64,000 bases of DNA, from NCBI RefSeq assembly GCF_003434305.1, contig NZ_QKKX01000009.1, forward strand, positions 682,001-746,000, in the 5' to 3' direction. The first letter of the stretch is position 1. Each line of letters starts with the position of its first letter. The DNA is from Micromonospora sp. MW-13 (GTDB lineage Bacteria; Actinomycetota; Actinomycetes; Mycobacteriales; Micromonosporaceae). The notes below the pieces were generated by a model. That model worked only from the letters and a program-made list of their open reading frames with translations, did no database searches and was not told the origin of the DNA. A program made the translations under genes and the position numbers. This document shows positions 43,225 to 50,948 of the stretch, in pieces.

Positions 43225-44217
43225 ATGACAGCCACCGTGGAGGCGTCCGCCGTACCGGACCTGGCCGCCCTGCAACAGCGGGCCGCGCAGCGCGCGGCCG
43301 AGCGGGCCGGCGGGCAGGACCGGCTGCGCGGGCACATCGTCTGCGACGGCCTGGTGCGGATCTTCAAGAGCGACGGCGTCGAGGTGGTCGCGTTGCAGGG
43401 CCTCGACCTGGTCATCGACCGGGGCGAGTTGGTCGCGATCGTCGGGGCGTCGGGGTCGGGCAAGTCGACCCTGCTGAACATCCTGTCCGGGCTGGACACC
43501 CCGACCGCCGGCATCGCCCGGGTCGCCGAGTACGACCTGCTCGCCCTCTCCGCCCGCCGCCGGCTCAGCTACCGCCGGGAGATGGCCGGCTTCGTCTGGC
43601 AGCAGACCGGGCGCAACCTGCTGCCGTACCTGACCGCCCTGGAGAACGTCGACCTGCCGATGAAGCTGGCCGGGCGGCGCGGGCGGCGGGTCCGCCGGGA
43701 CCGGGCCCGGGAGCTGCTGGACCTGGTCGGCGTGGGCCACCTCGCCGACCGGCGGCCGGGGCAGCTCAGCGGCGGGGAACAGCAGCGTTGCGCGATCGCG
43801 GTGGCGGTGGCCAACGACCCGGAGGTGCTCTTCGCCGACGAGCCGACCGGCGAGCTGGACGAGGCCACCGGCGCCGAGGTCTTCGCCGCGTTGCGGCAGA
43901 TCAACGCGGAGCTGGGGGTGACGGTGGTGGTGGTGACCCACGACCAGGCCGTGGCCACCCAGGTCCGCCGGACCGTCGCGATCCGCGACGGCCGGACCTC
44001 CTCCGAGGTACGCCGCACCGCCCGGATCGGCGCGGACGGCGCCACCGAGCTGGTCAGCGAGGAGTACGCGGTGCTCGACCGCACGGGCCGGATGCAACTC
44101 CCGGCGTCCTTCGTGGACGCGCTGGCCCTGCGCGACCGGGTACGACTCAACCTGGAACCCGACCACGTCGAGGTGCGGCCGGGCGACCGGACCGAAGCCG
44201 AACGGAGTGACGCATGA
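43225..44217 (+). CDS. ABC transporter ATP-binding protein with extra C-terminal tail
   Basis: 330 aa, longer than the usual 220-250. Walker A is GASGSGKST, followed by a Q-loop (WQQTG), signature LSGGEQQRCA, Walker B VLFADEPTGELD and the H-loop VVVTHD. These are features of the MacB/LolD type. A tail of about 90 residues follows with GRMQLPASFVDALALRDRVR and then LNLEPDHVEV. This resembles the swapped-hairpin AbrB fold, with a conserved LP at the start of the strand. The tail may regulate or dimerise the ATPase. ATG 43225 follows GAGGAGAG. It is coupled to the next ATPase by an ATGA overlap. Confidence 0.92.
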   Translation: MTATVEASAVPDLAALQQRAAQRAAERAGGQDRLRGHIVCDGLVRIFKSDGVEVVALQGLDLVIDRGELVAIVGASGSGKSTLLNILSGLDTPTAGIARVAEYDLLALSARRRLSYRREMAGFVWQQTGRNLLPYLTALENVDLPMKLAGRRGRRVRRDRARELLDLVGVGHLADRRPGQLSGGEQQRCAIAVAVANDPEVLFADEPTGELDEATGAEVFAALRQINAELGVTVVVVTHDQAVATQVRRTVAIRDGRTSSEVRRTARIGADGATELVSEEYAVLDRTGRMQLPASFVDALALRDRVRLNLEPDHVEVRPGDRTEAERSDA

Positions 44218-44930
44218 CCGAGCAGCCGTTCCCACGCCCGACGGCCGCCACCACCGAGGAGGTGGTGCGGGTCTCCGGGTTGAGCCGTACCTTCGGCCGG
44301 GGTGAGCGCGCCGTGCACGCCGTCCGGGACGTCTCGTTCACCGCGGGCAAGGGTGAGCTGGTCGCCGTACGGGGGCGGTCGGGCGCCGGCAAGACCACCC
44401 TGCTGAACCTGGTCGGCGGCCTGGACCGGCCGGACTCCGGGCAGGTCCGGGTGGCCGGGCACGACCTCGGCGCGGCCGGCGAGCGGGAGCTGCTGCGGTT
44501 GCGCCGGGGCACCGTCGGCTTCGTCTTCCAGACCTTCGGGCTGATCCCGATCCTCTCCGCCGCCGAGAACGTCGGGGTGCCGCTGCGGCTGGCGAAGGTG
44601 CCCGCCGCCGAGCGGGAGGAGCGGGTGTCGGTGCTGCTGGAGCTGGTCGGGCTGGGCGGGCACGCCGCGCAGCGGCCGTACGAGCTCTCCGGCGGGCAGC
44701 AGCAGCGGGTGGCACTGGCGCGGGCCCTGGCCAACGAGCCGGACCTGCTGATCGCCGACGAGCCCACCGGCCAGCTCGACTCGGAGACCGGCCGGTCGAT
44801 CATGGACCTGCTCCGGGCGGTGGTCCACGCGCGCGGGATGACCGCGCTGGTCGCCACGCACGACCCGGCCCTCATCGAGCTGGCCGACCGCACCCTGACC
44901 CTCCGCGACGGCCACCTCCTCCCCACCTAA
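44214..44930 (+). CDS. ABC transporter ATP-binding protein, MacB/LolD type
   Basis: 238 aa, normal size. Walker A GRSGAGKTT, Q-loop VFQTFG, signature LSGGQQQRVA, Walker B LLIADEPTGQLD and H-loop VATHDP are all present. It is the last cistron of the export operon. With two different permeases and two ATPases the full unit may be one heterodimeric exporter. The substrate is unknown; no lipoprotein or peptide substrate gene is adjacent. ATG 44214 overlaps the previous stop. Confidence 0.93.
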   Translation: MTEQPFPRPTAATTEEVVRVSGLSRTFGRGERAVHAVRDVSFTAGKGELVAVRGRSGAGKTTLLNLVGGLDRPDSGQVRVAGHDLGAAGERELLRLRRGTVGFVFQTFGLIPILSAAENVGVPLRLAKVPAAEREERVSVLLELVGLGGHAAQRPYELSGGQQQRVALARALANEPDLLIADEPTGQLDSETGRSIMDLLRAVVHARGMTALVATHDPALIELADRTLTLRDGHLLPT

Positions 44931-44978
44931 CCCACCCCACCCCCGCCCCGTCACCCTCACCCCACCCCCCGCCCCGTC

Positions 44979-45047
44979 GATCATGGACTTGTGGTGCCCC
45001 GTGAAAGGGGTGCGACGGCGTATACCGGGCACCACGACTCCATGATC
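44979..45047. terminator. Long inverted repeat between convergent genes, probable two-way terminator
   Basis: Arms 44979-44999 and 45027-45047 are 21 bp with two mismatches and a 27-nt loop; each outer end is GATC, as in the repeat after dxs. C-rich (44930-44975) and G-rich (45057-45090) tracts flank it on the two sides and could pair in part. Confidence 0.6.
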
Positions 45048-45092
45048 GGCGCGCGTGAGGGGAGGGGGGAGGGGGAGAAGGGGGAGGGGGCG

Positions 45093-45545
45093 TCAGAGGG
45101 TGAGCTTCATGCCCTCGTGGCTGGCGGTGAAGCCGAGGCCCCGGTAGAAGCGGTGCGCGTCCGGGCGGCTCTTGTCCGTGGTGAGCTGCACCAGCGCGCA
45201 GCCACGCCGCTCGGCCTGGTCGATCGCCCAGCGCATCATCTCCCGCCCCAGCCCCTGCCCGCGGCGGTCCGAGCGCACCCGCACCGCCTCGATGAGCGAC
45301 CGCTCGGCCCCGTGCCGGCCGAGCCCGGGGATGTAGGTGATCTGCATGCAGCCCACCAGCACCCCGTCCTCGTCGGCCACCACGAGGTGGTTGCGGGGGT
45401 CGGCGGAGATGTCCGCGAACGCCCTCTCGTACGCCTCGTCGACCTCGGTGAAGTCGCGGGTCTTGCCCAGCATGTCGTCGGCCAGCAGGGCGATGACGGC
45501 CGGCAGGTCGGCCCGGACCGCCTCCCGGAGGATCAGGGTGCGCAT
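45093..45545 (-). CDS. GNAT-family N-acetyltransferase
   Basis: 150 aa. The core has MRTLILREAVRADLPAVIAL, LVVADEDGVLVGCMQITYIP, then EAVRVRSDRRGQGLGREMM (acetyl-CoA loop) and AERRGCALVQLTTDKSRPDA before HRFYRGLGF. The last part is typical of small-molecule or resistance-type GNATs. The acceptor is not known. ATG 45545 is preferred to a longer ORF because CAGGCT lies 6 nt upstream, a leaderless-like layout, and the family N-terminus starts here. It is divergent from the potassium channel gene, 76 bp away. Confidence 0.88.
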   Translation of the reverse strand: MRTLILREAVRADLPAVIALLADDMLGKTRDFTEVDEAYERAFADISADPRNHLVVADEDGVLVGCMQITYIPGLGRHGAERSLIEAVRVRSDRRGQGLGREMMRWAIDQAERRGCALVQLTTDKSRPDAHRFYRGLGFTASHEGMKLTL

Positions 45546-45621
45546 GGCGTCAGCCTGGCACAGCGACCCGGGGCGATGCCCCGGCGACCGGGTTTGCCGG
45601 CAGGGGGCAGCATGATGCGGC

Positions 45622-46110
45622 ATGGACGTCCTGCTGCTGCCGTTCCGCTGGGTCTACCGGGGGCTGGTCTGGTTCGCCAACTCGCCCCGGACGCTGATCG
45701 CGTCGTACCTGTTGATGATCATGGTGGCCGGGGTCATCTACAGCCACGTGGAGCACAAGAGCGCCACCGACTCGGTGTGGTGGGCGGTGGTGACCGCCTC
45801 CACCGTCGGGTACGGCGACATCTCGCCGACCACCGGCGCGGGGCGCGCCCTCGCGGCGCTGCTCATCTCGACCATGGTGCTGCTGGTCATCCCGCTGATC
45901 ACCGCGCACTTCGCCAGCCAGTTGATCGTGGACGACGACGCCTTCGAGCACGCCGAGCAGGAGGAGCTGAAGGCCGACGTGCGGCGGATGCGGGCGCTGC
46001 TGGAGGAGTTGGCGGCCCGGCACGGGATCGTCCTGCCGGCCGAGCCGGCCCCCTCACCCGCCCCGCCGGGGGCGGCCGGAAGGCGCGGCCGGGGCCGCCG
46101 CCTCGGGTGA
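45622..46110 (+). CDS. Two-TM potassium channel family protein
   Basis: 162 aa. Membrane helices at about 24-42 and 77-97 flank the pore loop SVWWAVVTASTVGYGD; the K+ filter TVGYG is at 61-65. A C-terminal coiled coil (about 105-133) suits tetramer assembly, then a disordered basic tail. There is no RCK or voltage-sensor domain, so the channel is a minimal KcsA-like type. ATG 45622 lies 5 nt after CATGAT. It converges with a hydrolase gene that ends only 4 bp away, with no terminator between them. Confidence 0.93.
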   Translation: MDVLLLPFRWVYRGLVWFANSPRTLIASYLLMIMVAGVIYSHVEHKSATDSVWWAVVTASTVGYGDISPTTGAGRALAALLISTMVLLVIPLITAHFASQLIVDDDAFEHAEQEELKADVRRMRALLEELAARHGIVLPAEPAPSPAPPGAAGRRGRGRRLG

Positions 46111-46114
46111 GCCG

Positions 46115-47698
46115 TCAGCGGGCCGGGCAGCGCAGCCCCTCCCCGGGCACCGTCAGCGAGATCAGGTACGCGTCCACCGCGTCCGTCACGCAGCGCGTCT
46201 GCGGGTACGCCGTGTGCCCCTCGCCCTCCCAGGTCAGCACCCGGCCCACGCCCAGCATCGAGGCCAGCTTCGCGGTCTGCTCGTACGGGGTCGCCGGGTC
46301 CCCGGTCGTGCCCACCACCACGATGGGCGGGGCGCCGACGGCCTTGCCGGTCGGGTACGGGTCCCGCCCGCCGGGCCACTCGACGCAGCCGAGCATGCCC
46401 ACGGCCAGCGCCGGGCCGAACAGCGGGTACTTCTCCCGCCACTGTGACTGGAGCTGACGGACCCGTTGCAGGGTCGGCTTCTCCGACTCGTCGGTGCAGT
46501 TGACCGCGAGGTTGGCGTCGAACAGGTTCGAGTACCGCCCGTCGTCCTCCCGCCCGGCGTACGCGTCGGCGAGGCGGAACACCTCGGCCGGGTCGCCGCC
46601 GTCGAGCCGGTCGATCGCCTGGGCCAGCTCCTGCCAGCCCGACTCCGTGTAGAGGGAGGAGATGACCGCGTAGAAGACCCAGCCGGAGGTGGCCTCCCGG
46701 CCGTCCGCCGCCTTCACCGGGGAGACCTTGGCCTTGTCGATCGCCGAGGTCACCGCGGCCCGGGCGTCCGGGGCGAGCGGGCAGCGCCCGGTGTTGGCCG
46801 CGCACCACCGGGTGAAGTTGTCGAACGCCCGCTCGAAGCCCTTCGCCTGGCTCTCCGAGCCGGCCACCAGGTCCTGCGTCGGGTCGACCGCGCCGTCGAG
46901 CACCAGGGCCCGGACCCGCTGCGGGTAGAGCTGGGCGTACGTCGCCCCGAGCAGGGTGCCGTAGGAGTAGCCGAGGTAGGTCAGCTTCTCGTCGCCGACC
47001 GCCGCGCGCACCGCGTCCATGTCCCGGGCGGCCTGCTCGGTGCCGTAGAGCGGGAGCTGGTCGCCGTACCTGTCGCCGCAGCCGCGCCCGATCCGCTGGT
47101 TCAGCGCGACGAACCCGTCGAAGGACGCCGGGGACTCCGGGTCCGGGTCGTAGCCGAAGCTGGCGTCCAGGTCGGCGTCGGGGATGCACTTGACCGGGCT
47201 GGACCGGGCCACCCCGCGCGGGTCGAACCCGACGATGTCGAACCGCTCGGTGACCGACGGGGGCAGCCCTCCGAACGTCGGGCCGAACGACAGGTAGACG
47301 GCCGTGTCCACCCCGGAGCCGCCGGGGCCGCCGGGGTTGATCACGAGCGAGCCGATCCGGCCCCGCTGCTTCGTCGACCGGGCCCTCAGCAGGGCGATCT
47401 CGAAGGTCTCCCCGCTGCCCGGGCCGGCCGTGGCACCGGTGCCGGAGCCCCAGTTGCGGGGCACCGAGATCCGCGCGCAGTCGTACCGCATGTCCGGGGC
47501 GCCCCGGCCCACCAGCTCGTCGGCCACCTCGGGACAGGCCCGCCAGGTCGGCGCGGCGCCCGGCGGTGCGGCAGCGCCCTCGGACTCGGTGCGCGGCGCG
47601 AACGCCGGCATCGTGCAGCCGGCGGCGACCACCGCCGCCGAGACGAGCCCGGCGAGGGTCAGCCGGACCCGGCGGATCCGGTCGGGAAAGCGGGTCAC
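46115..47698 (-). CDS. Secreted alpha/beta hydrolase lipoprotein, tripeptidyl aminopeptidase (TAP) family
   Basis: 527 aa. A signal with lipobox VVAAGC (Cys28) anchors it outside. The alpha/beta fold has LVINPGGPGGSG (oxyanion region), FDIVGFDPRGVARSSP, the nucleophile Ser245 in LGYSYGT, and an Asp in VGTTGDPATPYEQ. The catalytic His is in GEGHTAYPQTRC. The C-terminal TAP domain has paired Cys. These enzymes release tripeptides or other short peptides from N-termini. GTG 47698 keeps the signal intact. It lies 30 bp downstream of the ligase gene and TAGCCT (47731-47736, minus strand) may give it its own promoter. Confidence 0.9.
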   Translation of the reverse strand: MTRFPDRIRRVRLTLAGLVSAAVVAAGCTMPAFAPRTESEGAAAPPGAAPTWRACPEVADELVGRGAPDMRYDCARISVPRNWGSGTGATAGPGSGETFEIALLRARSTKQRGRIGSLVINPGGPGGSGVDTAVYLSFGPTFGGLPPSVTERFDIVGFDPRGVARSSPVKCIPDADLDASFGYDPDPESPASFDGFVALNQRIGRGCGDRYGDQLPLYGTEQAARDMDAVRAAVGDEKLTYLGYSYGTLLGATYAQLYPQRVRALVLDGAVDPTQDLVAGSESQAKGFERAFDNFTRWCAANTGRCPLAPDARAAVTSAIDKAKVSPVKAADGREATSGWVFYAVISSLYTESGWQELAQAIDRLDGGDPAEVFRLADAYAGREDDGRYSNLFDANLAVNCTDESEKPTLQRVRQLQSQWREKYPLFGPALAVGMLGCVEWPGGRDPYPTGKAVGAPPIVVVGTTGDPATPYEQTAKLASMLGVGRVLTWEGEGHTAYPQTRCVTDAVDAYLISLTVPGEGLRCPAR

Positions 47699-47728
47699 CG
47701 GCGCGCCTCTCGTGGTCGGGTCGACGGC

Positions 47729-48847
47729 TCAGGCTACGCCCGGCCCCGGAGCGGCCTCGGCGGTCGCCGCCGGATCGCCGCGCAGGACCTGGTCGACGTC
47801 GTACCGGATCGGGCGGTCGAGCTGGTCGTAGCCGCAGGACCGGGGGTCGCGGTCGGGCCGCCAGCGGACGAATCGCGCGGTGTGCCGGAGCCGATCGCCC
47901 TCCATCGCGTCGTAGCCCACCTCGACCACCAGTTCCGGGCGCAGCGGCTCCCACTCCAGGTTCTTCGTCCCGGTCCACCGGCTCACCCCGCCGGGGATGC
48001 GCTGGCCGCGCTCGTGGTCGCCGTGCGCCCAGGGATGCTCGTCGCCGACGTCCCGGTACGGGGCCAGCTCGTCCAGCAACTCCTTGCGGCGGGCGGCCGT
48101 GAACGAGGAGCTGACGCCGATGTGGTGCAGGACGCCGGCCTCGTCGTAGAGGCCGAGCAGCAGCGAGCCGACCACCGGCCCGGTCTTGTGCCAGCGGAAG
48201 CCGGCCACCACCACGTCGGCCGTGCGGGCATGCTTGACCTTGAACATCAGCCGCTTGCCGGGCTCGTACGGCAGGTCGGCCGGTTTGACGATGAGCCCGT
48301 CGAGCCCGGCGCCCTCGAACACGTCGAACCAGCGGCGGGCCGTCTCCGGGTCCGTGGTGACCTGGGTGACGTGCACCGGCGGGCGGACCCCGGCCAGGGC
48401 CCGCTCCAGCCGGGCCCTGCGGCGCGGGTACGGCTGGTCGGTCAGCAGCTCGTCGTCGAGGGCGAGCAGGTCGAACGCGACGAAGTCGGCCGGGGTGGTC
48501 TCGGCCAGCAGCTTCACCCGGGACGCGGCGGGATGGATGCGCTGGGCGAGCAGCTCGAAGTCGAGCCGGGGCTGGCCGCCGGGGCCGTCGCGGCGGATCA
48601 CGATCAGCTCGCCGTCGACGGCGCAGCGCTCCGGGAGCTGCCGCAGCGCCTGCTCGACCACCTCGGGGAAGTAGCGGGTCATCGTCTTGCCGCCCCGGCT
48701 GGCCAGCTCCACCTCGTCGCCGTCGCGGAACACGATGCAGCGGAAACCGTCCCACTTCGGCTCGTACGTCATGCCGGGGTCGGTGGGCAGTCGCGGCACG
48801 GCCTTGGCCAGCATCGGCTCGACCGGCGGGTTGATCGGCAGGTCCAC
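47729..48847 (-). CDS. ATP-dependent DNA ligase, LigC type
   Basis: 372 aa. The adenylation domain has motif I EPKWDGFR with Lys31, CAVDGELIV (motif III), FVAFDLLAL, GLDGLIVKP and LMFKVKHARTADVVVAGFRW (motifs IV and V). The C-terminal OB domain follows with VGSLLLGLYDEAG and VEVGYD. This is the two-domain LigC form, which seals nicks in short-patch or end-joining repair. GTG 48847 was chosen to give VDLPINPPVEPMLA, the usual start; the longer ORF from 48892 has no support. No Ku gene is nearby, but a LigD-pol gene is 11 kb away. Confidence 0.92.
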   Translation of the reverse strand: MDLPINPPVEPMLAKAVPRLPTDPGMTYEPKWDGFRCIVFRDGDEVELASRGGKTMTRYFPEVVEQALRQLPERCAVDGELIVIRRDGPGGQPRLDFELLAQRIHPAASRVKLLAETTPADFVAFDLLALDDELLTDQPYPRRRARLERALAGVRPPVHVTQVTTDPETARRWFDVFEGAGLDGLIVKPADLPYEPGKRLMFKVKHARTADVVVAGFRWHKTGPVVGSLLLGLYDEAGVLHHIGVSSSFTAARRKELLDELAPYRDVGDEHPWAHGDHERGQRIPGGVSRWTGTKNLEWEPLRPELVVEVGYDAMEGDRLRHTARFVRWRPDRDPRSCGYDQLDRPIRYDVDQVLRGDPAATAEAAPGPGVA

Positions 48848-48969
48848 GGCGTCAGTCAACCAGACGGCACCGACAGTCGTGAGGCAGATCACCGGGGGTG
48901 GCGGGGCGACCTGTCCCGTTCCGTCCCGCTCCTCCCTCGGGACCGGATGGTGTTTCCGCAGCTCAGAGC

Positions 48970-48975
48970 TAACTT
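48970..48975 (+). promoter_or_regulatory. -10 element of a probable leaderless promoter
   Basis: TAACTT, 6 nt before the ATG at 48982, with no Shine-Dalgarno. Confidence 0.45.
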
Positions 48976-48981
48976 CGCCGG

Positions 48982-49200
48982 ATGCGGGAGTGGGAATGCG
49001 GGTGCTGCGGGCGCTGGCGGGTCAGCGTCGAGCTGATCCGCGGCCGGTACCGCTACCGCCTGGTGCGCCGCTACCCGGCCCGCTTCGGCGGCGGCAAGGA
49101 CGTGCTCGGCGAGGTCGGCACGGTCGCCGAGCTGGACGACCTGCTGCGCCGCCGCACCCCGCTCACCCTCGCCGACCTGCACGAGACCGAACCGGCCTGA
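48982..49200 (+). CDS. Short conserved-looking protein of unknown function
   Basis: 72 aa. It has an N-terminal ECGCC cluster, a central very basic stretch (RGRYRYRLVRRYPARFGGG) and an acidic C-terminal third (VAELDDLLRRRTPLTLADL). Codon use is normal. The composition suggests a nucleic-acid or small-zinc protein, but no family is recognised. ATG 48982 is supported by the -10 at 6 nt. It is divergent from the ligase gene. Confidence 0.6.
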   Translation: MREWECGCCGRWRVSVELIRGRYRYRLVRRYPARFGGGKDVLGEVGTVAELDDLLRRRTPLTLADLHETEPA

Positions 49201-49225
49201 CCCGCCCCGCCCCGCCCCGCCCCGT
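49201..49225. repeat. Short CCCGC tandem repeat
   Basis: About five 5-bp units of CCCGC just after the previous stop. It may be a slippage tract. The remaining 208 bp to the next gene hold no coding frame I would accept. Confidence 0.6.
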
Positions 49226-49433
49226 CTCGACGTCGGCCGGGCCGTGCTGTCCGGTCACGATTGCGTGCGCCGGCTCGTCATCGTGGCGGCGGCCCCCGTG
49301 GCGGCGGCGTACCGCGTCGCCGGAACACGCCGATCCGGGGAAGCCGCGCGGCGCGTCGTCGGCGCGCCGGGCCGCCGGGCGGGCCGCCGACGGGGATCGT
49401 CGAGCGACAGGATTCGACGACAGGGGAGGGACC

Positions 49434-49856
49434 GTGCGCTTCGCAGCAGTCACCGAGATCGACGCCGACGCCGAGCGGGTCTGGCGGGTGCAGTCCGACA
49501 TCGACCGGTGGTCGGAGTGGACCGCCTCGGTGTCCCGCGCCCGGCGGCTGGAACCGGGGCCGTTGACGGTCGGCTCGACCGCGCGGCTGGAGCAGCCGCG
49601 GCTGCCTCCCGCCGTGTGGCGGGTCGTCGAGGTCGAGGCACCGTACCGCTTCGCCTGGGTGTCGACCGCCCCGGGCGTCCGCAGCCGGGGCGACCACCGG
49701 ATCGTCCCGCTGCCGGACGGCCGGGTCCGGGTCGAGCTGACGCTGGAGCAGTCGGGCCCGCTCGCCGCACCCGTCGGTTGGCTCTACGGCGGGCTGACCC
49801 GCCGGTACCTCCGGCTGGAGGCCGACGGCCTCAGGCGCCGCTGCGAGCGGCATTGA
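49434..49856 (+). CDS. SRPBCC-family (polyketide-cyclase/START-like) protein
   Basis: 140 aa. It has the helix-grip pattern: VRFAAVTEIDADAERVWRVQ, DIDRWSEWT, RLEPGPLTVGSTARLEQP, WRVVEVEAPYRFAWVST, DHRIVPLPDGRVRVELT. These proteins bind hydrophobic ligands in a deep cavity; the ligand here is unknown. GTG 49434 has AGGGGAGGG upstream. Its 3' end overlaps the convergent GNAT gene by 26 bp, so the transcripts would be complementary there. Confidence 0.88.
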   Translation: MRFAAVTEIDADAERVWRVQSDIDRWSEWTASVSRARRLEPGPLTVGSTARLEQPRLPPAVWRVVEVEAPYRFAWVSTAPGVRSRGDHRIVPLPDGRVRVELTLEQSGPLAAPVGWLYGGLTRRYLRLEADGLRRRCERH

Positions 49857-50325
49857 CCAGCCGCTTCTCCAGCACGGCGAGGGGGATGCCGTTGGCGTCC
49901 GGCCGGTTGCCGACGATCTCGTAGCCGTGCCGCCGGTACAGCCGCAGGCTCCGTTCGCTGGCGGCCCCGGTGAACAGCGCGAAGCGGGACACCCGGTCGG
50001 CGCAGGCCGCCTCCACCGCGCGCAGCAGCCGGGCCCCGATCCCCCGGCCCTGCTGGTCCGGGGCCACGGCCAGCCGGCCGACGTGGGCGGTGTCTTCGGC
50101 GACCCGCGCCCGGATCGAGCCGACCAGCCGGTGCCCGGCCCGGGCGACCAGCACCGTCTCCGGGCCGGCCAGCGCGGCCAGGATCTCGTCGAGCGTCTCG
50201 GTGAGCGGCGGCAGCAACGGGTCGGCGTAGTGCTGGGCCTCGGTCACGTAGGCGGCCCGCTGCACGGTGAGGATCTCGCCGGCGTCGGCGGGGGTGGCCG
50301 GGGTGATCAGTGGTGGCGTGGTCAC
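49831..50325 (-). CDS. GNAT-family N-acetyltransferase
   Basis: 164 aa. The GNAT core is well marked: ITPATPADAGEILTVQRAAY, TVLVARAGHRLVGSIRARVA, VGRLAVAPDQQGRGIGARLL (acetyl-CoA loop) and LRLYRRHGYEIVG. Acceptor unknown. GTG 50325 is the first usable start codon in frame; the longer reading begins with an unlikely Trp-rich stretch. Its 3' end overlaps the SRPBCC gene. It is divergent from the DUF1990 gene with 83 bp between starts. Confidence 0.88.
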   Translation of the reverse strand: MTTPPLITPATPADAGEILTVQRAAYVTEAQHYADPLLPPLTETLDEILAALAGPETVLVARAGHRLVGSIRARVAEDTAHVGRLAVAPDQQGRGIGARLLRAVEAACADRVSRFALFTGAASERSLRLYRRHGYEIVGNRPDANGIPLAVLEKRLVNAARSGA

Positions 50326-50408
50326 GACCCCAGCCCACCACACCGCCGGCGCCCGGCGCGCAGCGCCGTACCCTGGCGGTGTCGCAGACCCGGGGAGAGG
50401 CGGCGATC

Positions 50409-50912
50409 GTGCCCGAGCTGACCTACCCGCACGTCGGGGCCACCGACGCCGGCGAGCTGCCCGCGGGCTGGCGGCACGTCCGGCACCGGGTGCGGCTGCC
50501 GGACGGCTGCTTCGCCACGGCCGGCACGGCGGTGCTCGGCTGGCGGCTGCACCGGACCGCCGGGATCCGGATCGACGCCGACGCGCCCCGGGCCGCGCCC
50601 GGGGTCACCGTCGTCTCCCGGCTGGGCGTCGGCCCGCTGCGGCTGGCCGCGCCGTGCGCGGTGGTCTGGGCCGCCGACGACGCCCGCCGGGCCGGCTTCG
50701 GGTACGGCACCCTGCCCGGCCACCCCGCGCGGGGCGAGGAGGCGTTCGTGGTGAGCCGGGACGACACCGGCGCGGTCTGGTTCGAGGTGCGCGCGTTCAG
50801 CCGGCCGGACCGCTGGTTCATGCGCGCGGCCGGGCCGGCGGCCCGGGCCTTCCAGCGCGGGTACGCCTGGTGGCTCGGCCGGACCCTGCGCCGGCTCTGC
50901 GCCCGGCCCTGA
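50409..50912 (+). CDS. DUF1990-family protein
   Basis: 167 aa. LTYPHVGAT at the start, HVRHRVRLPDGCFATA, VVSRLGVGPLRLAAPCAVVW, RAGFGYGTLPGHPARGEEAF and FSRPDRWFMRAAGPAARAFQ match the DUF1990 pattern, an SRPBCC-like fold of unknown function seen in actinobacteria and plants. It has no signal peptide. GTG 50409 has GGGGAGAGG upstream, and TACCCT at 50369-50374 is a possible -10 giving a short leader. Convergent with the glycosylase gene. Confidence 0.85.
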   Translation: MPELTYPHVGATDAGELPAGWRHVRHRVRLPDGCFATAGTAVLGWRLHRTAGIRIDADAPRAAPGVTVVSRLGVGPLRLAAPCAVVWAADDARRAGFGYGTLPGHPARGEEAFVVSRDDTGAVWFEVRAFSRPDRWFMRAAGPAARAFQRGYAWWLGRTLRRLCARP

Positions 50913-50948
50913 CCCGGACGCGCCACCCGCCCGACCCTGCGCCCGGCG

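Noticed and set aside
44926..45092. C-rich and G-rich tracts as a G-quadruplex regulator
   Set aside because: Tracts are irregular and lie in a convergent 3' gap; the inverted repeat between them explains the region better.
48847..48892. TTGACT 6 nt before the ligase GTG as another leaderless -10
   Set aside because: It lacks the A at position 2 of the TAnnnT pattern, so it was not listed.
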